From assembly GCA_964469555.1 (NCBI GenBank), contig CAYYAQ010000033.1, forward strand, positions 1 through 38,585: 38,585 bases of DNA, in the 5' to 3' direction. Shown here piece after piece: positions 23,366 to 31,695 of this stretch. A program made the position numbers and the translations under genes. Origin of the DNA: CAYYAQ01 sp964469555 (GTDB lineage: Bacteria > Planctomycetota > UBA1135 > UBA2386). Below the pieces are notes generated by a model that saw only the letters and a program-made list of their open reading frames with translations, was not told the origin of the DNA and did no database searches. Position 1 is the first letter of the stretch; every line of letters begins with the position of its first letter.

Positions 23366-25258
23366 CTACTTGGCCAACACGATCTTCGAGAACCCCGCAC
23401 GTCTCTTCTGGCGACCAGGCACGCGTTCCACGATTCGGATCGACAACCGGCGAATCGTCCGCGGCTTGGGCAAGACGAACGTCGTGACCGCGATCTGATC
23501 CGGGTCGAGCTCGACGCGAATCGGAGCCTTCTGGTTGTTGATCCGGATCTCCACAACCTTGATCCGATCAAAATCTCCGAGACTCGCAGCCCGGGCGCTT
23601 GCCTGGGTGAAGACCACGCGGCCGGCTTTGACGGCGCGCTGGAGCTCGACGGAGATCGAGGGGTATGGATCGCCGGGCGCGCACACCCAGTGCGTGTCGT
23701 TCCGGCCATCGAACGCGAGTCTCGCCTTCTTGGGGACACTGCTCGCGGTCGCCTTTTTCTTCAAGTCGCGCAGCAGATCCTTGCTCGCCATGCGCGCCGC
23801 GTCTTCCATCCAGATCGCGAAGATGTCGCGGATGTTGACCTTCATCTCCGGCGACTCGACGGTCTCGGTCGGCTTCAACTCGCCTGGCGGCACGTCCGCT
23901 GCGACCAACTTGATCCGCGCACGGATCTGGTGGCTGCCTCGCGGCAGAGCGTGCGCGCGGTAGAGGAACGCGTCGTGCAACCACGCCTTGGTCGGATTGC
24001 CCGCGACCTGGCCCAGCACGCGGTCGCCCTCGAGATACTCGACCTGCACGATCCGGAGACCGTGGCGGCCGTGCTTCTTGATCAGGCCTTGGCCGAATCC
24101 CTTCACCCACAACGAGAGCGGTTGCTGTCCGGCCCCGCCGATCTGCACGTTGTCCTTGGCCACGCCAGCGGTGAAGAGGTACTTCAGAGAATTGCCGCCA
24201 CTCTTGCCGGTCTCCACCGCCCCCAGGCTGGTAGCGCGCCGGAGGAACAGCAGGGCGAAAGCGGTCTTGCCCTCGGGCTGGTCGCGGTACTTCCACATCC
24301 CGTCGCGTTCCTGTTCCGCAACCAGGTACTTCGCACCCTCGATGTACCACCACCGATCCCCCATCTGCTCGACGCGCGTCAATGATCCGACGCGCTCGAG
24401 TCCGTAGAGGAAGTAGTAGAGCCAGGCGCCGTGACCAGGGTTCTTGGTGACGCTGAAGTTGTAGCCCAACCATCCCAGGCCCATTTCGACCGCGTCGTCG
24501 ATCTTGCTCCGGTCACCGCGTCCGAGATTCTCACCGAGACCGATCTTGCACATCTGCAGGATCGACACGCCGGCGGCCGTCATCGATCCGGTCGGCTTGC
24601 CCCGAGGGCGGTAGCCAAAACCCGCGATCTTCATCTTGCCCGCGGAAACCGTGTGCTTGCCCATGCGCTTCGTCGCGACGCTGCGTGGCTTTTCCCGGTA
24701 GTTCAGCGTGCCTCTGAGGAGCTTCCGCCAGATCGCTCCTGGAACCTTTAACTTGTGCTTCTGCGCCATCCACAAGCCCAGTGCGGCGTACTGGGTGTTC
24801 GAAAGATCGGCTCGCGTCGTGTTGTGGTTCTTCGGGTAGCCGAAGTCACCGCCTTCCTTCTGCCACCGTATGAGCAGCGAGGAGAGCTTCTTGATCCGCG
24901 GACTGTGTTCGGGGAGGCCAGTCGACCCGTACGCCAGCATCAAGCACGCAGCCGTGTAAGTGTACGGAGGCTGAATGGTGTCCAGGTACAAGAACGCCCG
25001 ACGAACGGCCGGGTGGCTCGCACTCACACCGCACTTGAGCAGCGCATACGTACACAGAGCCGTCTTGCCGCCAGGGTAGTTGCCCCACCGCCCCCAGGTT
25101 CCGTCGCTGTACTGCCCCTTGAGCAAGGCCTCGACGCCCTTGGCGATCGCAGCGTCGATCTCCGGCTTGAGTTTCAGTTCGTCAGGGTGGATCTTCGGCT
25201 GAGCCACGACCCCGCCGACGACCAGAAGAGCCAGAGTGAGCAAGAGGCCTGTGCGCAT
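23366..25258 (-). CDS. secreted prenyltransferase-fold protein with discoidin-like C-terminus
   Basis: A 630-residue exported protein with a signal peptide (LLLTLALLVVGGVVAQ). Residues 30-340 resemble the alpha-toroid of prenyltransferase/squalene-oxidase repeats, with units such as GTWGRWGNYPGGKTALCTYA and GMWKYRDQPEGKTAFALLF, each with a small-residue, W/Y-rich turn. The catalytic DXDD or acid residues of terpene cyclases are not obvious, so it is probably a structural homologue rather than a cyclase. Residues about 500-630 look like an F5/8-type (discoidin) carbohydrate-binding domain (ATASSVPKKARLAFDGRNDT, VVFTQASARAASLGDFDR, LSIRIVERV). ATG 25258 is preferred over the in-frame GTG at 25267. 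It ends six bases from the sulfatase stop and is divergent from the serine hydrolase. Confidence 0.75.
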   Translation of the reverse strand: MRTGLLLTLALLVVGGVVAQPKIHPDELKLKPEIDAAIAKGVEALLKGQYSDGTWGRWGNYPGGKTALCTYALLKCGVSASHPAVRRAFLYLDTIQPPYTYTAACLMLAYGSTGLPEHSPRIKKLSSLLIRWQKEGGDFGYPKNHNTTRADLSNTQYAALGLWMAQKHKLKVPGAIWRKLLRGTLNYREKPRSVATKRMGKHTVSAGKMKIAGFGYRPRGKPTGSMTAAGVSILQMCKIGLGENLGRGDRSKIDDAVEMGLGWLGYNFSVTKNPGHGAWLYYFLYGLERVGSLTRVEQMGDRWWYIEGAKYLVAEQERDGMWKYRDQPEGKTAFALLFLRRATSLGAVETGKSGGNSLKYLFTAGVAKDNVQIGGAGQQPLSLWVKGFGQGLIKKHGRHGLRIVQVEYLEGDRVLGQVAGNPTKAWLHDAFLYRAHALPRGSHQIRARIKLVAADVPPGELKPTETVESPEMKVNIRDIFAIWMEDAARMASKDLLRDLKKKATASSVPKKARLAFDGRNDTHWVCAPGDPYPSISVELQRAVKAGRVVFTQASARAASLGDFDRIKVVEIRINNQKAPIRVELDPDQIAVTTFVLPKPRTIRRLSIRIVERVPGRQKRRAGFSKIVLAK

Positions 25259-25359
25259 GGCCCGCACATCCTATACGTTCGGGGGACCAACGTCGGCGAT
25301 TCTTCGCCCAGACAACCCGCGTCTAGCCTCCTGAACATCAGATATCCTCTCGCGCAACA

Positions 25360-26841
25360 ATGAAAGGTATCCACGTCTTCGTAGTCCTCTCTGCCTGCCT
25401 GGCCGGCCCGCTCTCGGCACAGGATTCGGACGTCCCGGACGAGTTCCGAGCCGTCCACGAGCTCGTCTCGAAAGGCATCGCCGCAGGGAAGACCCCGAGC
25501 GTCGCCCTGGCCGTGATCCGAAACAATCGCATCATTTGGACCGCGGCCTACGGCTACGCGGACGTGGAGAACAAGCGCAAGGCGACCCCGGACAGTATTT
25601 ACCTGCTCGCGTCCGTCACAAAACCCATGCTCGCGACCGGTCTGATGAAGCTCGTCGACGACGGCAAGATCGATCTTGACGCCCCGGCAAACAGCTACTT
25701 GGCCAAGGTGAAGATCCGCTCGTACGCCGGCGACGCGAAGCGGATCAAGATCCGGCACCTCGCGAACCACACGTCCGGCATCCCGGCGCACTGGAACTTC
25801 TTCTACAACGGCGTGGAACCCCCGAGCCGGGACGTGACCATTCGCCGCTACGCGTTTTCCCTCAACTCAGCCGGTGGGGTGTGGGAGTACTGCAACCTCG
25901 CGTTCGGTATCCTGGATCACATTGTCACGCTTCAGTCGGGCAAGCCGTGGGGCAAGTTCCTGGAGGAGTCGGTCTTCGATCCGGCGGGAATGCGACGCAC
26001 ATCGGACCGCGTTCGCCCTGGGTTCGAGAAGGACGCGACGCGTCAGTACGACATCGACTCCGCTGGGCGGTTCGTACGTGTGGGCAAGTACGCATTCGAT
26101 CACGGTGGTGCGTCGGCATGCTGGAGCACCGCCAACGACCTCGCGCGCTTCCTATTGCTCCACCTGAACGAAGGCCAAATCCGCGGCAACCGCATCCTGA
26201 GCAGGAAGGCGGCCAAGGAGATGCAACGTCGAACGGCGTTCCAACCCGTCAAAGGAAACATCGGCAACGGCGTCGCGTGGTTCATCGGCAAGCATCGCGG
26301 CAATCCGTCGTTCTACCACGGCGGCGGCATGCCTGGCGTCTCGACGCACATTCGCGGATTCCCCGAGAGTCGCTCGGGAATCGTCGTGCTGACCAACGGA
26401 TACAACCACGCGTTCAAAAACGAGGTCATCGAGCGCCTGTTGGGCGCCCTCATGTCAGTGGGCAAGGTGGACGGCAAGAGGCAAACTCAAGTCCTGCCAC
26501 CTCCGACGCGCGAAAACTGGGTCGGGAGCTGGCGAGGGACCTTCCATCACCACGAAGGCAACCTGCCAATCTCGTTGGTGGTACCCGCGAAGGGACCCGT
26601 GCGAATCCGGCTCGGCAAGAGCCCCGAACGCGAGCTCACGGGTGCTGCGATTCGAAACGAAGCGCTGGTCGGCGTCCTCTCGGACTTTCGCCTCGGGACC
26701 CAGCCAAGCTTTCACGGCAAAGTCAACGTGACGTTCTCTCTGCGGCTGATAATGCATCAGCTCATGGGACCCGCGACGGCGAAGGCCGACGGCTACTTCG
26801 CACTGTCGCACTACGTCGCGATGCGGCGCGTGCCAAAGTAG
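25360..26841 (+). CDS. secreted serine hydrolase of the class C beta-lactamase (CubicO) family
   Basis: A 493-residue exported serine hydrolase. The signal (VFVVLSACLAGPLSAQ) leads to the fold shared by class C beta-lactamases, DD-peptidases and esterases. The active-site triad of motifs is present: Ser85-x-x-Lys88 in LASVTKPM, Tyr177-x-Asn179 in EYCNLAFG, and His320-Gly-Gly in FYHGGGMPG. Extra residues from about 385 to 493 form a second, beta-rich domain seen in many family members. The role may be esterase, peptidase or amino-acid-side-chain hydrolase; beta-lactam resistance cannot be assumed. It ends ten bases from the convergent FG-GAP gene. Confidence 0.87.
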   Translation: MKGIHVFVVLSACLAGPLSAQDSDVPDEFRAVHELVSKGIAAGKTPSVALAVIRNNRIIWTAAYGYADVENKRKATPDSIYLLASVTKPMLATGLMKLVDDGKIDLDAPANSYLAKVKIRSYAGDAKRIKIRHLANHTSGIPAHWNFFYNGVEPPSRDVTIRRYAFSLNSAGGVWEYCNLAFGILDHIVTLQSGKPWGKFLEESVFDPAGMRRTSDRVRPGFEKDATRQYDIDSAGRFVRVGKYAFDHGGASACWSTANDLARFLLLHLNEGQIRGNRILSRKAAKEMQRRTAFQPVKGNIGNGVAWFIGKHRGNPSFYHGGGMPGVSTHIRGFPESRSGIVVLTNGYNHAFKNEVIERLLGALMSVGKVDGKRQTQVLPPPTRENWVGSWRGTFHHHEGNLPISLVVPAKGPVRIRLGKSPERELTGAAIRNEALVGVLSDFRLGTQPSFHGKVNVTFSLRLIMHQLMGPATAKADGYFALSHYVAMRRVPK

Positions 26842-26850
26842 CGCCCGCGA

Positions 26851-27978
26851 CTACTCGAACCAGTTGGCGAAGATCATGTTCGGGCCGTCCGAGTTCGCGG
26901 TCACAACGTCTGGGCGCCCATCGCCAGAGACATCTCCGACGGCCACCCAATACGTGACGTGGGACTCGTCACCGAAATGCGCCTCGCGCATGCCCCGCAA
27001 GGCCGCGTTGCCGAAATAGACCACGTTCCTGCCGTTGCCGTTTCCCACGACGATGTCCAGCTTGCCATCGCCGTCCAGGTCGGCCACCGCCACACTGGAG
27101 CTCCGGTCTTCGGATGATCCGAAGCGGATCTCCTCGCGAAAGGTACCGTTGCCACGCCCGAGGAAAATTCCGTTGTCCCTGTCCGTGTTCACGGCGATGA
27201 GATCCAGAATGCCATCCGCGTTGAGGTCCGCGGCGGCGAGGGCACGATTGCTACCGGAACCCTCGCCGAACAGGTGGGGCTCGCCGAACTGACCGTGCCC
27301 ATCGTTCAAGTGAACCGCACTCGGCGTGCGCCGATTGGCCAGCGCGAGATCCAGGTCACCGTCCCCATCGAGATCCACCGCCACGACCTGGATCGTGTCG
27401 CCTTCTAGAGCTCCGACAAAGCTGGCGTCGCGAAAGTTCCCGGCACCCGCATTGATGAACACCTGGTTCTTCTCTTGCCGGTTTGCAACGACGATGTCGA
27501 GCCACCCATCGCCGTTGAGGTCCGCGAGGCAAATGCCGCGCGTGTTGCTGTCGGTCGCGCCGAGAACGGCGCCCGGCGTGAAGTTGCCCTTTCCGTCGTT
27601 CCGGAAGACGCGATTCGGTAGCCGATCGTTGCCGACGACCATGTCCAGATCGCCATCCTTGTCCAGATCGCCGAGCACTGCGGCGTAGCTGGTCTCTGCG
27701 GCGTCACCGACGTTTCGCACCGTTTCGAAGCGCCCGTCTTCGTTCAAGTACACCTGATTCTGGCCGGGCCAGTGACGACCGTTCGCGACGCTCACGTCGA
27801 GGTCGCCATCACCGTCGACATCTCCGAGGCATACCGAAGCCGTCTTGACTCGATCCTCCCCGAGCCGCTGAACCGAGAACGCCTTCGACACGCTCGCCGT
27901 CGAAGAGCACGCCCAGAGCAACGCGCACGAGGCGAGCAGAATCAGGACAAGATTGCGAGAACTCGATTCCACTCTCAT
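26851..27978 (-). CDS. FG-GAP/VCBS seven-repeat lipoprotein
   Basis: A 375-residue predicted lipoprotein with the lipobox LLWAC. Seven repeats carry the calcium-binding FG-GAP/VCBS core: DVDGDGDLDV, DLDKDGDLDM, DLNGDGWLDI, DLDGDGDLDL, DLNADGILDL, DLDGDGKLDI and DVSGDGRPDV. Seven units would close a seven-bladed integrin-like propeller, so the protein is complete. Such proteins bind calcium and ligands at the cell surface; the partner is unknown. The start at 27978 was chosen because the signal begins there. Its stop lies just beyond the serine hydrolase stop. Confidence 0.88.
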   Translation of the reverse strand: MRVESSSRNLVLILLASCALLWACSSTASVSKAFSVQRLGEDRVKTASVCLGDVDGDGDLDVSVANGRHWPGQNQVYLNEDGRFETVRNVGDAAETSYAAVLGDLDKDGDLDMVVGNDRLPNRVFRNDGKGNFTPGAVLGATDSNTRGICLADLNGDGWLDIVVANRQEKNQVFINAGAGNFRDASFVGALEGDTIQVVAVDLDGDGDLDLALANRRTPSAVHLNDGHGQFGEPHLFGEGSGSNRALAAADLNADGILDLIAVNTDRDNGIFLGRGNGTFREEIRFGSSEDRSSSVAVADLDGDGKLDIVVGNGNGRNVVYFGNAALRGMREAHFGDESHVTYWVAVGDVSGDGRPDVVTANSDGPNMIFANWFE

Positions 27979-28070
27979 GTCGCACTCCGAGGACCGTGGG
28001 AAGAGTCTGTTCATGTCGTCCGATCGACTCGGATACTAGCACGCGAGCCCTCTCCTCTTCCCGCCGAAGT

Positions 28071-28439
28071 CTACGTGTACAGCCGGTACATCTCTGACTC
28101 CCGTACCCACCACGCCTCATCCACCTCGCACAACTCCTCCAGACCCGTGGTCGTCAACCCTGCATCGATCGCGACCCGCGCCCGGTCACTTCCGGTGAGG
28201 ATGTCGACCCCACCGATCGGGTTGGGTCGGTCCAGCACGAGAACCGGGATTCCAGCCTCCGCGCAAGCTTCGAGGTAATACGTGACGGTCCAGATGAACG
28301 TGTAGACCCGCGTCCCGACATCCTGCAGGTCGACGACGAACAAATCCAGACCGTCGAGCATCGCCGGGGTCGGCTTGCGCTGCTCTGAGTGGAGGCTGTA
28401 GATCGGGACGCCGAGTTCGGGATGTTCCGCGTGCGGCGC
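28071..28439 (-). pseudogene. NamZ (DUF1343) exo-beta-N-acetylmuramidase remnant
   Basis: About 122 residues with two recognisable parts of NamZ, the family of exo-beta-N-acetylmuramidases. The first reads GVPIYSLHSEQRKPTPAML, DLFVVDLQDVGTRVYTFIWT and VLVLDRPNPIGG, where DxQDxGxRxYTxi and LDRPNPi are family hallmarks. After a join at about 28203-28214 comes the family's C-terminal stretch (DILTGSDRARVAIDAGLTTT, then MYRLYT). The signal peptide, the first roughly 120 residues and the long middle are missing against a usual length of about 400. The upstream edge coincides with the end of the amidase gene, and there is no start codon of its own in a proper place. This is the remains of a peptidoglycan-turnover gene next to an amidase. 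Confidence 0.75.
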
Positions 28440-31387
28440 TATTGAATCGCCACCCGCACCCAGGGCAACGTCTCGCGGATGACACCACCACTCTGGAGCG
28501 TCAGCCCAGACACGAACACCTTCACTCCACGGGCGACCGCGACGTTGGGAACTACGAGCTTTCCCGCCCCGCGACCCATGCCATCCAGCGTCCCGCGGAA
28601 AGAGACGAAGATGCCGTTGGGTTGCAAGCTGGTCTCGAGTACCGGATCTGGAAACAGCGGGACCACGTGATCGACAGCCAGCCGAATCGTGCCGCGTTGC
28701 AAGGACGCGGCGAGGAGGTAGGGAAAGTTCTTCGCCGCCGAGCTGAAGATCGGCAGCGTGAGTGTCGTGCCGATCTTCATCGTCGGAGCCGCTTCGAACG
28801 CCCGCGGACCGAGGAGGAACCGCAGCGCGCGGATCATGATCTGCGCACGCAAGCCCGCGTCCGTAATCGTCTCCAGGGGGAACCCCAGGTACACCACTCG
28901 GCTGCTCCCGTTTTCGCGCTGAATCGCCGCGCCCTTGCCATTGCTGTAGACCAGGCAGAGTTTCGAGCGCGAATCAGCCGGCGCCAGCACGTCCGGATAA
29001 TCGACGTCGTATGTCCCGCCCGTGCCGTTGTCGAACACTCCGGAAGCGATGCCCGTGAAGATGTGGTTGCCGCTCGCGGCGCCGAAACCGTACGTCTGCG
29101 CGTCGTCCTGGACGTAGGACGCGCCAAACGCACTCGTGTAGAAACTCCTGTCGGCGCTCGAGCCCTTCGCCCACAGGTCCCACCCCACTTCAGCCCCGCT
29201 CAACAGCAACCGACCACCGCCGTTCAAGTAGGCCTGCACTGACGACTGTTCCGCTGCTGAGAAGGACTCGTCGGCGGTGCTCTCTTCCCCGGACACCCAG
29301 TTGACCACGCGGTAGCTCGTGAGTTTGACCCGACCCGACTGGACCGCTTCGTTCGTGGCTGCGTCGAACCCGAGCGAAAACTCAGAAGCCGCGCGGATGG
29401 CTGTACCGTGCAGGCGCAGATAGTCCTTCGTGTTCTCAGGTGCCTTGACGTAGCGACCGAGACGGTCGAAGCCCTGCACCATCAGGAGTTCAGCCCGCTT
29501 CGTGTGCGACGTGCCCGCGGTCAGGACCTCGGTCGGGAAGGAACGCCCGCTCGCGTTCCACGCACGCACACGGAACGACAGTACCGTACCGTGCAACAGC
29601 GGCGCCGTCGTCCACGCGGTCTGGTTGGTCTGTGCGACCTGCACGAAGCCCTTTCCGTCCGGCGATTGTTCGATCGAATAGTGCGTCGCGCCCGACACCG
29701 AGTCCCACACGACCGCCAACCCTCGATTGGGTGCCTGGGTGACGCGCAGTCCGACCGGCGGTTCGGGGGGAAACGGCGCTGTCTTGTGGAAGTACCGCAT
29801 CACGCCCCGTGCGTACGCTCGCCCACCCACGTACCGAAACCGCGGATCGTGCAACGCGCGGTGGTCCTTGGTCCCGGCTCTGTCGTGGAATGCGAGCTCG
29901 AGCAGCACCCCGGGCATCGTTTTCAGCACGCGGACCTCGCCGAAGTTCGCGGACTTGCGCCCGCGGTCCGTCCACGAGCTGTCGTAGTGCGTGTGGATGT
30001 CGCCGACAATCTGATCATGTACCGCGGCCTGAAGGGCAGCAGACCCTGCCGACGGCGTGCCGTTGTAGATGAACGACGAGGTCCCAGTGCCGCCGCCCGC
30101 GTTGGTGTGCAACGAGATGAACGCGTCTGCACCGCGCCACTCGGCGTAGCGTGGCCGAGCGGTCACGTCGTCGCCGTTGTCCTGTCCCGTCGTCGTGTTC
30201 CAGACCGACGACGGAGCACCCGCGAACTGCGTCCAATACCGGCTGCATTCCTGCCATCGCGGCTTGCCGCTCGTGCCAGTGCCCCGGGAGATCGAACCCA
30301 TGCCTCCGCCGATGCGCAATGCGTCAGCGATGACGAATCGACCCGGCGTGCTGCTCTGATTGTCGAGCATGACCTTCGCGCCAGCCGTCTTCGTGAACGC
30401 GAACTTGCCGAGGAACGTCCAGCACAGGGGGTGCCCCCGCTGGTCGAGTTCGACAGTCGTCTTCCCGCCGCTGTGCTGCACGGTGTAGCGCGCGTCAGGG
30501 GAGGACTGCGACACGACTGGAAAATACGCGTAGACGGGGTAGATCCCGTCCGCGGGCACGGCGAGCGTCCACTCCGCGGTGGACGATACCGAAGTCGCCG
30601 TCAACGCAAACTGGAACGTCCTGTTCAGATACCCACCCTTCGACGTCAGCCACGACCCCTGCGAAGAATACGGGCCCGTGTCGTTGTCGCTCTGACCCTC
30701 GAACGGGATCTCGCCACGTTCGCGACACAATACGACGCGGGCGCCCATGTTCTCGAGCGCCGGGATCAGGTAACGGTTCGCGATTTCAGCTGTGTGGATG
30801 TCTTCGATCAGCCCGTCGATCAAGCCGCGCTGCGGGATCCAACCGAGAATCGTGTGCCAGTAGAAGCCGTGACTTGGCGAAACGGCGATGGTCTTGCCGT
30901 TCAAGACGCCGAACCCAGACGCTGGTAAGGACGGCGGCGAAGACGACGGTGACGCGATCGGTATCGCATCCCTCAAGAGATCCGTCAGCCGGCGAACACG
31001 GCCACTGGCGTCTTTCACCATGAGCGTCACTGAGTCGTACGGCCCTGCACGCACGACGGTCTTGGCAATCTGTTCGATCGCATCCTCGAGAGCCGACGCC
31101 CGCGGTATGAGGGAAAGAAACTCTGCGCTCAGTGTCAGCGTGACCCCGCGCCCGGCGATGCTGAGATCGAGCAACCGCGTGTTGGGGGGGATCGCGGTCG
31201 TGACGCCCTGCTGTGTCTCCGCCGTCGTCGGCCCACGGAAGAGTCGGTCGACAACGCTTCGCACACCCGCGGTCGTGGCGGAGACCGCATGCAGGTTTTC
31301 CGCCCGACGCAGCAACGCGTGCTGCGCTTCGAGACCCGAAGCGAGGAGAACGAAGAACATGACTCCGGTGCGCATGGAGAGGCGCAT
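28439..31387 (-). CDS. secreted N-acetylmuramoyl-L-alanine amidase with inserted golvesin-like domain
   Basis: A 982-residue exported peptidoglycan amidase. A signal (TGVMFFVLLASGLEAQ) is followed by a GerMN-like module (PPNTRLLDLSIAGRGVTLTL, EDAIEQIAKTVV). The Amidase_3 catalytic domain runs from about 160 to 530. Its zinc ligands are His173 in SPSHGFYW, Glu201 in HTAEIANRYL and His427 in SLHTNAGGG, with catalytic Glu497 in LLELAFHD. Between Glu201 and His427 it is interrupted by a domain of about 120 residues (GSWLTSKGGYLNRTFQFA, VPADGIYPVYAYFPV) like golvesin C-terminal modules. A fibronectin type III domain (about 543-630) and further beta-rich modules follow. Such enzymes cleave the bond between muramic acid and the peptide stem. 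The start at 31387 was chosen for the signal peptide; the frame opens 51 bases earlier. The NamZ remnant follows directly. Confidence 0.85.
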   Translation of the reverse strand: MRLSMRTGVMFFVLLASGLEAQHALLRRAENLHAVSATTAGVRSVVDRLFRGPTTAETQQGVTTAIPPNTRLLDLSIAGRGVTLTLSAEFLSLIPRASALEDAIEQIAKTVVRAGPYDSVTLMVKDASGRVRRLTDLLRDAIPIASPSSSPPSLPASGFGVLNGKTIAVSPSHGFYWHTILGWIPQRGLIDGLIEDIHTAEIANRYLIPALENMGARVVLCRERGEIPFEGQSDNDTGPYSSQGSWLTSKGGYLNRTFQFALTATSVSSTAEWTLAVPADGIYPVYAYFPVVSQSSPDARYTVQHSGGKTTVELDQRGHPLCWTFLGKFAFTKTAGAKVMLDNQSSTPGRFVIADALRIGGGMGSISRGTGTSGKPRWQECSRYWTQFAGAPSSVWNTTTGQDNGDDVTARPRYAEWRGADAFISLHTNAGGGTGTSSFIYNGTPSAGSAALQAAVHDQIVGDIHTHYDSSWTDRGRKSANFGEVRVLKTMPGVLLELAFHDRAGTKDHRALHDPRFRYVGGRAYARGVMRYFHKTAPFPPEPPVGLRVTQAPNRGLAVVWDSVSGATHYSIEQSPDGKGFVQVAQTNQTAWTTAPLLHGTVLSFRVRAWNASGRSFPTEVLTAGTSHTKRAELLMVQGFDRLGRYVKAPENTKDYLRLHGTAIRAASEFSLGFDAATNEAVQSGRVKLTSYRVVNWVSGEESTADESFSAAEQSSVQAYLNGGGRLLLSGAEVGWDLWAKGSSADRSFYTSAFGASYVQDDAQTYGFGAASGNHIFTGIASGVFDNGTGGTYDVDYPDVLAPADSRSKLCLVYSNGKGAAIQRENGSSRVVYLGFPLETITDAGLRAQIMIRALRFLLGPRAFEAAPTMKIGTTLTLPIFSSAAKNFPYLLAASLQRGTIRLAVDHVVPLFPDPVLETSLQPNGIFVSFRGTLDGMGRGAGKLVVPNVAVARGVKVFVSGLTLQSGGVIRETLPWVRVAIQ

Positions 31388-31695
31388 CTTATCCGTTCGA
31401 CCCTCTCCCGTCCCAGATCCATGACTCGCGCCGCGCAACTACCCAAGATTGGTCACTGTCGCTGCAACGATTCGTTGCAAACCGGAGCGATCTCCGAGCA
31501 CTGCAAAGACGCGTCAGTGCCCCAAACACCTGCTGCGACAGCACCGGAGACATGGACGTCTTCGCGACCGATCCCCTGGGCAAGCGATGGCTCGTGTGCA
31601 GCTCCGCAACATGACCCTGCGTCCTGATTCCTATCAGGTCGTTCGACGGTCTCCACCTGCACCGAGTGCATGGGGACCTGGCATCATAGTCCTCA
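31388..31695. other. 308-bp intergenic region with two short dyads
   Basis: No gene is recognised between the amidase start and the end of the alpha/beta hydrolase gene. It holds a dyad near the amidase (31463-31479) and a hairpin with stems CCTGAT (31623-31628) and ATCAGG (31633-31638). The latter is close to the upstream gene's stop and could be a weak terminator. No T-tract is seen. Confidence 0.45.
31463..31479. promoter_or_regulatory. 7-bp dyad, possible operator of the amidase gene
   Basis: TGCAACG and CGTTGCA, separated by three bases, lie 76-92 bases upstream of the amidase start. A palindrome of this type and location is typical of operator sites for dimeric regulators, but no second copy or matching regulator was found. 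Confidence 0.3.

Noticed and set aside
22105..23487. 460-codon plus-strand frame inside sulfatase 1
   Set aside because: Shifted frame of the sulfatase with biased Arg/Pro/Gly content and no motif.
25881..26957. 358-codon plus-strand frame inside the serine hydrolase gene
   Set aside because: Alternative frame of a gene that has all three active-site motifs; no family resemblance.
29408..30928. 506-codon plus-strand open frame opposite the amidase
   Set aside because: Arginine-rich antisense of a well-supported catalytic gene; no family features.
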